NCBI GenBank assembly: GCA_011037195.1
Contig: JAAEAF010000672.1
Coordinates: forward strand, 1-64,000
DNA length: 64,000 nt
Direction: 5' to 3'
Source of the DNA: Triatoma infestans
Taxonomy: Eukaryota; Arthropoda; Insecta; Hemiptera; Reduviidae
Shown: positions 24,180 through 35,800 of the stretch, one piece after another
How positions within the stretch are numbered: the first letter of the stretch is position 1
How the letters are laid out: every line of letters starts with the position of its first letter
Made by a program: the position numbers and the translations under genes
Notes under the pieces: model-generated
The model's database searches: none
Seen by the model: the letters and a program-made list of their open reading frames with translations, nothing else
Told to the model about the DNA's origin: nothing

Positions 24180-26827
24180 TATTGAGGGAGTATGGCAACT
24201 CTGAACAAGGGTTGCAAGTTCATTTTAATCTCGCTTTTTTGAGATATTTTCTCTTCAGTTTTGTACTGAATGTGGTTAGGTAGCAGACTGCACGACAGCG
24301 CTACTATTTAGCCCAGAAATACTGTTGAGAAAAAATCGGCCCTCCTCATAAGTGAAATGGCAGGAGGACTTGCTCAATGTTGTCCTCAGAATCAATACAG
24401 ACCGTTTTTGTACATAAGGATTTGAAAACCAGTATGCCAGCTTTCCTGGGAGTGGACAAAATTTAAAAAGCATTAGTACCCTCTCATGAAGGCCCATTTT
24501 TAGTTAAAAAAAGAAATGAAAAGTATTATACGATACATATAAAAGGAAAAGGTGTGAAAGCCCATTCTCCTCAAAGTGTAGACAGAACTGCGAGGTCCCC
24601 AGAGAAGATGGTAAATACACCAGCAAGGCCTGTCAATCCTCCACAGATGACCTTGCGAAAAGGTAAGATGGTTCGTTATCCGGCTCTAGCAGTGAATCTA
24701 AAATGATTGTTTGCTATTATAATTAATTCAGTATTTAGTTAATTGATATAATTGAATTCATTAGTGTAGTCTTCTGAAAGTAATATTAACTTCTTTTTCA
24801 AATATTTCACTTTGTCGCACTAGTGCGACTATCCTACTCGATGGGGAGTATGTAGGAGGCAGCCTTTTGCGAAAGTAAAATATATTAAAAGAATTTTGTA
24901 TAAAATATATATATATATTCAAAAATTTCTTTTTATTATACCACAACAGATCTACTGAAAAATTGCATATATTTCTTTCCTATTAAATTGTATATTATTT
25001 TAATTTATTGTACGTAACAAGATAACAATATCAATTACATGACTTTAATAAATTGCAGGAATAGAAATTTTATTTTTACTGTTGTATTGAACCAATCAAA
25101 TTTTTGATAGATTTTTTACCGGAAATACATATTGGGCCTGCGCAAGGAAAAATTATGTTTTGCTAATATTGTTAAAAGAGGTTTTAGGGAATGTCACACC
25201 CGACTTTAGAAAGCGCTCTAAATCTTAGTAGGATTCCCCTCGAAAAAAGAATTTGATCAAATAAATATTACCTAACACAGCTAACTTATGATGCACTATT
25301 CCTCACACGCACAAATATACTGATCACCTTCATAGATCTTCATTTTTGACGGCATTTTTACATATTACAGATTGGCTCGGAGGGTGTTGAAGTGAATTTC
25401 GGGTTTCTCACATGGCAATCTCTATTCCATCATCTTACACATTCATTTGCACAAGGCTTGTATTCAGAGCCACTACATGTGCACAACTATATTGGACATT
25501 CAGTTAAAGATCGTTTCCACGGTTTTACTTTGTTTTAAGAACAGTATTGCGATCGGATAAAATTTTCGAAATTGAATTTCACCGGAATAACATTTTCGCG
25601 AATAAAATGTTTTTTTAGCGAATGATCATGATTACGTATGCGAACAAAATGTCACAAAACCGAAAAGTCGCAGGAAATATCAAACTTGATATTCCGTTTG
25701 ATACCATCACTGCATCTGACGCGAGGATAAAATTCTCACCTGTAAGCGAGACTTCACTGAATGATTTATTATTATTATTATTTAAGCTAGAGACTGGCTG
25801 TGGAGAGAGCACGACGAACTCTGGAAACTAAGTCCAGGAGCCAAACACAGCAAGATGACGTCAAAGCTTTGTAAGAATAGAACTAAAGAGACCCTCTGTT
25901 TATAGGTAGGAACCAGATTGGTCTGATGACGACTTTTTACGGGACAAGACTCACAAAACACATTCACAAGGTGGGGTAATTAGATCACAACCTTTGTGTA
26001 GACTATGCTAGGAGGGGGAAACGGCCCCGCAACTGTTGTTCGATTATGTTGCAAACGCATTGGCTCCTCAGAAAATAATAGCGCAAAGAGAGCTGGTTGG
26101 GAGAGCCCTTAATGCCCTTCATGAAGAGAGCGGTTTCTCATTTACAGGGGTAGGCATAATAAGCCTCTCCCGGGCTGCAATGCCTGGGAACCGGGACCCA
26201 TCCCATGGCACAACTTAATGTTAAGAGCATTGCTGTAATTTTAAGTTTAAAAAAAAATCGGTTAACCGGAAATGCCACTGATGTACTATAGAGACCCCAA
26301 GATCCCTGAAGAAGTAAGTTGCTAGTCCACTCTCCTCTAATAGGTAATTTACGGTTTTACAACCTATAAGAGTCTCAGAAGACAGTTTTATAGACCCATG
26401 TTTGAAGAAAATTTGTCACTTAGAACTCTTAAGAAGTGCAGTGTTTCGCATCACAATTTTTCTTAGAATTTTTAAATTTTTTTCTAAAAATAAAATGTAC
26501 ACAATTTTATTCCGCATAAAACTTGTGAATAATATATTAGTAAACCTCACTAATTATCATAAATTGAATAGAATATGATTGACCTTTAATCACTTTTCTT
26601 ATCACTAACATAAAACTAATATGTTCACTAGTTTTATTCGATCTAGCTTTATAGAATGTAAAACTAAAATAGTTTTTAATCTGACCTTCATATATGTATG
26701 GGAAGACATTAAATGATGAGGTCATTCAGTTAAAAATCTGTGGGGATTCCTGATGACCTTGGCGGGGAGAGGTGAACAAAAAAAAAATATAAATGACTAG
26801 AAAAGAATTCAAGTATCAGTCTCAAAG
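24180..26827. other. Intergenic DNA upstream of the esterase-like gene
   Basis: Contains a dispersed repeat copy from about 25060 to 25750 ('ATTTTCGAAATTGAATTTCACC', 'AACTTGATATTCCGTTTGATACC'). A GC-richer patch at about 25790-26220 resembles decayed retroelement DNA but was not identified. No gene is recognised. The segment just before 26828 is AT-rich. Confidence 0.4.
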
Positions 26828-29800
26828 ATGCGTTCGATTGCAATAGCTATAGCGGCAGTACTGACTGTATTGTATTATGATGTTCAAGGAGAAAAACGAG
26901 TAAAACGTATTGTTGGAGGAGTACCTGCAGATGTACCGCCATCTTCTGGTACCGTAACCAGACCTACGGCACAGCCACCCACGTCCGGTAGTGAAAAACC
27001 TTTAGTGTTTGTCAGAAGAGACAGGAGAAGTGCTATAGTTAGGGGTCTTGTGAATGATGATGGTACATACAGTTTTCTAGGAATAAGATATGCGGAACCC
27101 CCTCTGAAAAGATTGCGTTTCCAGGTGATTATTTCGAATAATAGGTACATTTTTCGAAATGTACTGGCATCTTTAGTTTTGAACGGAATTAATGCATTAA
27201 ATACTCAGAATATATACTATACTTACATTATAATTTACTTTTTAAAATTCATTTCATAATAAATACATGCTTATGAAGAGATAAACAATAAAAACACTTC
27301 GTCATTTACTCGTCCAAACTCGTTAATTTTCGTCAATTAAGTAAAAAAAAATTTACTAATTGCGCATCACATAAAACCATTCGACAAATTTTCTTTATTT
27401 TTTGAATTTGTATATTACAATTAATTGTCTTAAATAGTATGTAGATGTGGATTCGTACAGTGTGTTGAAAAATGGCACTTTATAGGAAATCTAAACGTCC
27501 CGGTTCCTCACAATCCCTATAAAATTAATAGGTTTTTCCTAGGTAAAATTGAGCAGTATATGAATGAACACATTATTTTCTTGGGAGATGGTTACGGTTT
27601 TTAGTTGATAACTACCTCTTTCTTATTTTGCAGAAGATTCGATTAATATGAACATTCTCAAGTTACAAGATACAAGTAAATGAGAAATTTAATGCATTAT
27701 TGTTTACAGACTGTCTTAACGTCCAACTACGAAGTAGATTCGTTGACGGAGACGAAATGTACATACTTCACTATAATTGTTTTCCCTAAAAAAAGGAATT
27801 TAGTAGGTATTAGGAAGCTCCAAATTACGTGTCTCTGCTGATAATCATTCTACCAAACTTCTTATGAATTTTACAAATTTCTAGAAAATTAACTTAAAAT
27901 TTAATATAGTTGACTGGTTTAGTATTAATTTTTAGTAATTATTTTTATATTGTTTTATATGTTATTTCATAAAAGAACTACACTGTGAGATAATCTGCAG
28001 GAATAAACAAAAATCGAAACATTTAAAGAAAAACTGAAGTAGTTTTTCATAAAAAAAGAACCTGACTACACAGCAGAATATATGGAGGTCACTTATCATG
28101 TCACTCCCGGTAAAATGACTGGTTTTCAATTCCATAGAAAATTTTTTTGTTTCTTTAGTCTAATTCATAATTATACTATTCACTATAACCTGAAAGATCT
28201 ATGGTACACCCCTGAGCCTTTACAGTGCACTGCCGCACTCCGGGCAGTGTCATATTATTCATTTAATCGATTTTTCTGTTTTTTATGTTAGTTTTGTTTC
28301 ATTTTTTCAATCCGGGCAGTGTCATATTATTCATTTAATCGATTTTTCTGTTTTTAATGTTGTTTCATTTTTTCTATGAGAAACGCCAAATTACCGGGTC
28401 TAAATCTCAGTTCTGAATAGAACGAAAGTTTAGATAGCTATAAATTAAATTTACCATTACTTGAATTAAATTTGCAAAAATCGTCACCTTTAGAGACATT
28501 TTCCGTGGTAGCCTGCTTCATTTTGTGGTCATCGACCGTTTCGGGCGTTCGCCCATCTTCAGGATGCGTTCTTCAGACAGTGTGCCAACACAGACTGTAC
28601 AGAGCAAACTTAGTTTTCACGCTCATTTTTATGAAAACTAAGTTTGCTCTGCGCCAAGTCTGTGTTGTCACACTGTCTGAAAAACGCATCCTGAAGATGG
28701 GCGAACGCCCGAAACGGTCGATGACCACAAAATGAAGCAGGCTACAACGGAAAATGTCGCTGATGCTTTCCAGCTCTGCGGAACCAACCACCACAACATC
28801 GTCACCTTTATTTCCTAATTGGTTATTTGACCGGCTATGTTAGGAGTAGGTATATATATAAAGTGCTCATAAGTTTAGTGTGCACGAAACGTTCTATTTA
28901 TAATAAATAATTATGTTAATAATATTTTCCAATTACAGAGACCAAGAAAATTGAAACTAAAAGGTGAAATAGATGCTACGAAATTTGGACCTCCATGTGC
29001 TCAATGGAGAAGTGGAAGAGTATTTGGCAGTGAGGACTGTCTTTTCCTCAATATTTTTTCCCCAGAGGTAGGAACTTTCCTTATTATATTTATACGTCTG
29101 TCTTATGCCACATCATTCGTAGGACGTCATTAGAATTTAGTTATACAAATAGAATTATTCTAATACAAATTTCTAATTAATTTCATTTTTCTTTTAAATA
29201 TTTCCATCTTAGTCAATTTAGGTTTTTATACTGTTATTGTCTAGCAACTTTTAGAAATACGTCAGTGAATATTCTGGAATTATCTAATGGAGACTTTAAC
29301 TTCATCTTTCTACACGTTTTTCTCTAGAAATTGTTAACTTATTATATCCTTAAGATTAATTAAATTTCAGCTCGTATCTTTTGATCTATAATTAACATTT
29401 CTATTGAATTTCAAACATAATGCATTTATCTAACTTTTTTCCTGTATTGTCTTGCTTCTTTCCCCGCTACTTGCCAGTTTTTATCGTTAACTCAAGTCGA
29501 AATGCTTAGTGAACCATGCTATCATGTCAAGTAGTATATTCAAAATAATGTCTCAAATACATTAGCCATTCCACAGTTTTGATATATTTTTTTAGATTTA
29601 GTTTCTACTAAAGGAGTAATATTGGAAGAATAAAATATGGATTAGTAAAAGGCTTAAAAAAACCGGTTGTGTCATTTTTGAGAAAACTGGGAAAAAATAT
29701 CAAAAAGCCACACTTCCGGTCTACCGACTTTCATCCATCTTCTTGGAATTGAGGCAATATATTTAATTCTTCTTAATATTACATATATGAATAAAGTGAA

Positions 29801-32800
29801 ATTACATTATAGAGGAAAATCTAACATTAACCCCTTTCATAGAACCCATAAATCATTTTCCCTGAAAAAATTTTTTAAATCAAAGTAATAGACATACATA
29901 AGAAAAGAATGTGCATAGAAGGTTTCCAGAAATACAGAAATAATCGAGAAATCCACTCAATAAAATGACACTTCTGGTTGAGGATTTTTGACACATTCAC
30001 ACACTCGCTCGCCGTAAACAGAGTTTTTTTTCTCTCAGTGGATCTTAAAACATCACTTTCCCATGTAATCTGTAATTGGAAAACTCTGAAACGAATGCTA
30101 TACTTCTCAGAGATATTTTCCGTGATAGCCTGCTTCTTTTTGTGATCATCGACCGGTTTCGAGCGTTTGCCCATCATCAGGTTGTTTTTTTTAAAGCAGA
30201 GCGATAACACAGACTTGCACAAAGTAAAATCAGTGTATATAGGCTATCACGGAAAATATCTCTGATGCTTTCCGGCTCTGCGGACCCAGCCACAACAGCT
30301 GCACTTCGAGAGATAGAAATCAGTTGGTGACAAGGAAAAGAAGCAGACAGTTCCATATTAAATAAACTTTGTGAATTAGATATTTAAGAATTTCAAAAAG
30401 AGAAACTCATTCGAGTGCTTCTTACAGATTTTTTTTAAGATCTCAGTTTTTGTTTTCTTTTGTTATTATTTACATTAATTTCAACCCCCTTCTCATATGT
30501 ACTGATTTTAAGGGATAAACAAATATTCTTTCTGAAGGTATAGGCTAACTTACAGACTTTGCTTAAAATTGGTTCCTTTTTCTTTTTTTTCCTCAAAGCT
30601 GAATATTATTATATTGATTCCAGTTGCCATTGGGAGATGGAAGACCCCCACCGTCAAATCCAGTTCTTGTTTGGATCCATGGTGGAAATTTTAAGACAGG
30701 ATCTGCAGCCCAGTATATTCCTACACATCTGGTTAAAAAAGGAGTCGTAGTAGTGACAGTTCAATATAGACTTGGCTCTCTAGGTAATATATCCTTTGTT
30801 ATTTATGAAAATAATGTTTAATTGCGTTCATCTCATGAACAAAAAAAACAAATGTAGCAAATTTCAAAATATGTCTACAATATTTTAGGGTTTTTAAATA
30901 TCGGACGCAAGGAACTACCAGGAAACACTGGCTTATTCGATATTTCCACTGCTATGAGATGGGTGAACGATTATATCAGATATTTTGGTGGCGATCCTAA
31001 GAGAGTTACATCTGGTGGTCAAGGAAGTGGTGCCAGTTGTGCGACAATGATGGCAATGAATAAACATTCAAGACGTAAGTTTGTTGCTAGAAAATCTTAT
31101 TCTAATACAATATTGCATTCCTATCAGATTTTGTCAAAGTAAAATGTGTCTAAGTTTTGAAGCGCCTTGAATCCGAAAGTAATTATTTGTAGAATTTTTG
31201 TTTATTTAAGCACGTTTGAGTAAAACTAAAAGTGAAGTATGATTAAACATTATGAAATTAAAGTCGAAATAAAGGTATCATTTAAAGAAGGGTTTTTCTT
31301 CGTTATAAATAGGAAAAATTCCATTTTGGTAAATAGAATCGAATTCGTTATAATTTTCTTGTAAATTGAGGATTATTCGCTTACTAGAGTTGGTTATTTG
31401 TTTTTTAATGTGGCAGTTTTTTGTTTCTTATTGTAATTTGTTATATCCACAAATAATTTTGCTGAGCAAAGAGATGAATAGCTGCTTATAAATTTTTTTT
31501 TACTTTAATTGAGTGAAATATTAATTTGAGCTACAACCTCTGAGAGACGGTACATGCATACCATTTCATATCAGCTATTTGTTTCCTTTGTAAATATATA
31601 TATATTATATATATAAATATATGTAAATATTATAAAATAAAGCTGTTTATCTATCTATCTATCTATCGTTTTACTAGAAATAACTAATAAATTCGGTAAA
31701 ATAATAGTGTTGAGTCGTAATACGCCCTCCCTCTCCCACGCGCGCCCTCTTCCGCCAGTGCATGCGCGCGCGCTTAATCCACTTGGTAATTTTGCCGGCC
31801 TTGTACCATCCCTTTTCCTGTCGCTAATGTTTACAACCCAGAATATTTTGGGTCATCACTCCAACGCATGTTCCTTTCCCCACTGCTTCCGCTGGCACAT
31901 CCGGCCAACGCTGTGAGCTCCGGCTCACTTTCCTGCTATATTTCGCCTGTACAACTTGTTTTCCGCTTCAGCCTCCGCAGTTAGTGGTGTCAGTGTAAAA
32001 TTCGCCTTTTATTTTATTCGCCTTATTCGCCTTCGAATTCATATTCATTGTCTCCTTGAGACACAAGACTCGTCTTTCCTCGCCATCATCGCCAGAGTCA
32101 CTCACCTTCCGCGCCTGGGCTCTTCTAACACCATCAGCCGCTTCAACAGCAACGTCATCCGCTTCTAAGGGAGCATCCCAATCCCTTTCCGCTCACCTAA
32201 GTTCTTTTCTTCGCCACACACACACACACGTACACGCCACATCTTCCTTAACCGTTCACCTATCGCCTCAGCTTCGCCACTTGCGCATGCCACAGCACTA
32301 ATGTCAAGGTAAGTCGAAACTTTTTTCTTTGCATCGCCTTTCCTTTTATTTTATTTATTTTTTCTTGTGTATTTAATTTCTTGGCGCACGTCGCCATCTC
32401 GCCTTGGGTGTCTGCCGCGCGGACAAATAGGTGACATATTGTCGAAATGTATGTGGCAATAGATGTTTGTATGGCGATATACAAAAGATCTATTCCGACT
32501 CCATTACATTTTAATGAGTATTGTAATATATTTGTGTGGAGCAATGGGTATAATTCTCACCACTGCTCGTAATAAAAATCAAATATATGCAGAACATATA
32601 TTATTTATTTCAACGAGAAGGGACATACATAACACCTCTCCCCTCTCCACCAGTCGACGATCCGTCGACTGCGACCACTTGTACACTCCACTACTCCACC
32701 AGTAGGCTGTAGATCTTGGGTGAGACCTCCACTGTTCTGTAAAACCCAGCGGCCATCCTCCAGGCCTTCCAAGACAACGGGTATCACATACAGCACCCAG

Positions 32801-35800
32801 TGGAACCCTCGAACTCAACCCAAGATCCCACCGCTGCCACCACTGTAATATATTTGTGTGGAGCAATGGGTATAATTCTCACCACTGCTCGTAATAAAAA
32901 TCAAATATATGCAGAACATATATTATTTATTTTAACGAGAAGGGACATACATAACAGTATACATTGACAGTTGTCTTCTAAAAGTGGAGTCAGTTTGTGT
33001 TCGGTGATGAGCTAACCCCAAATAGTCACACCATATTCATCTACATTTAAGTTTCTAGGTGTGTTGTGTGAGTGTTTAAGTGTTGGGAGACCCGCAGGGA
33101 GCCAAGACTCACGAAGAAATGGCTATTCCACAATTCCCAGCAGTAAGCGATGAGAAAAAAACATAATTCCTTAATTTCACAAGTTATATATTGTGGTATC
33201 CAGGCAGGCTGAATGGAGTATTAGCAATGAGCGGTACACCAGTATCACCTTTCACATTGGACGAAGATGAAATAAGAACAGCAAAAGAAGTGTCCACAGA
33301 GACTGGCAGTTGTGATTCACAACAAGGTTTCCAGTTTGTACGATGTATGCAGAAACTTCCATTGGATATCATTTTAAAAGCTGACAGTGCTGTACAGGTT
33401 AGTGTAGTTTCAAATATTTTAATTATATAGTAGAAATGTTAACTAGTGAAAACTTATCCAATACAAATGATTGAATTAACCATTTAATTTTTAGGATAAA
33501 CGCATAAAATCGGATAGGTTTCCAAAAGGATTAGCTAACTTATTAGTCCCTGGACCAGCAAAAGAGGGTAAAGAAGATGAACGATTTTTACCATATTTTA
33601 TTTTACAATCTCCTTTAGAAGCTATGAAACAAGGACAGTTTCCTAAGATACCACTTCTAACTGGAGTGACCAAAGAAGAAACTGGTGGAGGATGCAGAGG
33701 TAACCCAAAATATTAACTATTACTAATATTCAGTCAATATTGTCTCGAGTATAATATTGTTAGAAACGTGTTTACATTTCAGGAAGTTTCCTGGAGGAAA
33801 TACAGAAAAAATTACTGTCACCTAATTTCTTACAATCAGATCTTTTTACTGGAGCTTTAAATGCAAATAATGGTATGTTTCATAGAAATCATGAATTTAT
33901 GGGATAATAATGATTATGAACAAATTTTCCCAAAAAAAAGTACCATATACTCTTAACGATGAATTGAAATTTACGATGAAAGTGAGTTTGTTTTTTGTAG
34001 ATTTTGATATTTCGATCCACATGGCAGTTTAAAGTAAATGGCATTTTTTTGGGAAAATTGATTACAGATCCGATCCCCGGGAGCTTTGATATTTTAGTTT
34101 CCTTGTAGATGCCAGTTCAATACACAGTTAGATCCGTTCAGTATACAGTTTTTAGGATCCACATAACATTAAAGGCAAGTGAAGGTTTAGTGAAGAAAAT
34201 TTGTTAATGAGAGAATTATCAGAATTGCAGTATGAGGAAATCGATTGAGTTTTGGGGGGAATTTGTGAATGTTTCCGTAGACATTTGATCCCTTCGATTT
34301 GTTTACGAGATCAAGCTAGACTGCTAATTCAAACTGATGGACCTGCCTTTTACTACTTCATTTTTTCTTTTCTCAGGAAATTTTTACTATATTCTTAAAA
34401 GTGTTTTCTCTAACAATCCATGACTGTTCAGTAAGCGTTTAAATCAGTAACTAAATTTTATAATAATTTTTATTTTTCAGGGATGTTTGTTAATAAAACA
34501 GTAAATCCACAACTCAGTTCATTATTCTTAAATGGTGAATATCTGAAATTTTTTACTATGTTGATTTCTGCAGGATTTTCTGATTTAGAAAAAGTTATTA
34601 AGGTATTATCTCTAAAATAATTTTCACCCAGTTATAATTTATCTGAGAAAATGTTTGATAAGTTCACCTTTTTTTCAATTTCGCCTTTTTCAGCATACAA
34701 CTGATGCATTTTTCAACTTACCCGCATTTATTACATCCCATTTATGGTCTAGACAGGGTGATGTATATCTTTACAGTTTTGAGCATACACCTCAGAAATC
34801 ATTAGCTGGAGAATTTCTGTCTGGATTACCTTTAGTTTCATCTTTAGGCTCACAGAATAAAGACAAAAAAGGTTTTGTCATTTAAAAGTCACATAAAGTC
34901 ACTTCTTTATTTAATCGATTTATTCGTATTAATTTTTTTTTTTTACTTATCATAATAACTAAGGTCCTGAACATGGTGATGATTTGATATTCCTATTCGA
35001 ATTACGTACGTTAGACGGCAAACCATTGGACAATCCAAGTCTTAATGCAGTTGATTTAAATGTTAGAGAACATTTTTGCAACATGGTTGCTGAATTTCTT
35101 CAAAATGGGTGAGTAAGATTTTTTTAAAATTTAATCACATTTAAAGATGTTTTAGAAGAAATTCTGACAGACAATGGAATGCGTACTTTCTAAACTATTA
35201 TAGGAGTGTTTCCTTTAATATAAAAAATACTTTGTAACTATGTCTCCAATTCTTTTTAGCTCACTTTCGGCTCTGCCAAAGAGGTAGAATGTGCGAATTA
35301 CGTTTTGGTCTCCCCAAAATATTTCTTGAATTTATAATGAGATGTTTATACGGCAATAACCAGAGGAGTTTTATTTATTTAAATTTAAGGCGCATCAACA
35401 TCTATGGTCATTGGCGCCCGGAGCCTTCTCAATGCCGGCCTCCGGACAGTGTTCTCTCGTTACAGACGACACTGTCCATCACCGGACAGTGAGCTATAGG
35501 GACTCCTAGGAAGACAAAAATCTAAGGGCAGCCCAGCTGGACTCGAACCCGGGTCTAGCGCATGGGAGTCTAGTGCGCTAACCACTGAGCTAATCCCTTC
35601 CTTTTAGAGGAGTCTTAAAGAAAAAAGAATTTTTTTTTGCTATACGTTTCGGGTACCTTTGGTGCCCTTCTTCAGGGTTCTGCAAAATTTATTGGAGAAA
35701 AGGTATATGATTGTACAGTTTTGTAGTGAAGAAAAAGTGCATTGATTTATAAGAAATAAGAGAAAAATTTTATTAAAGAAATATTAACAGAACTGTATGT

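Noticed and set aside
31600..31680. Tandem (TCTA)n and AT microsatellites as a functional site
   Set aside because: Simple repeats without other structure.
35520..35602. A tRNA gene on the minus strand
   Set aside because: Boxes A and B are excellent, but a SINE body follows, two related copies share it, and a target duplication flanks the whole unit.
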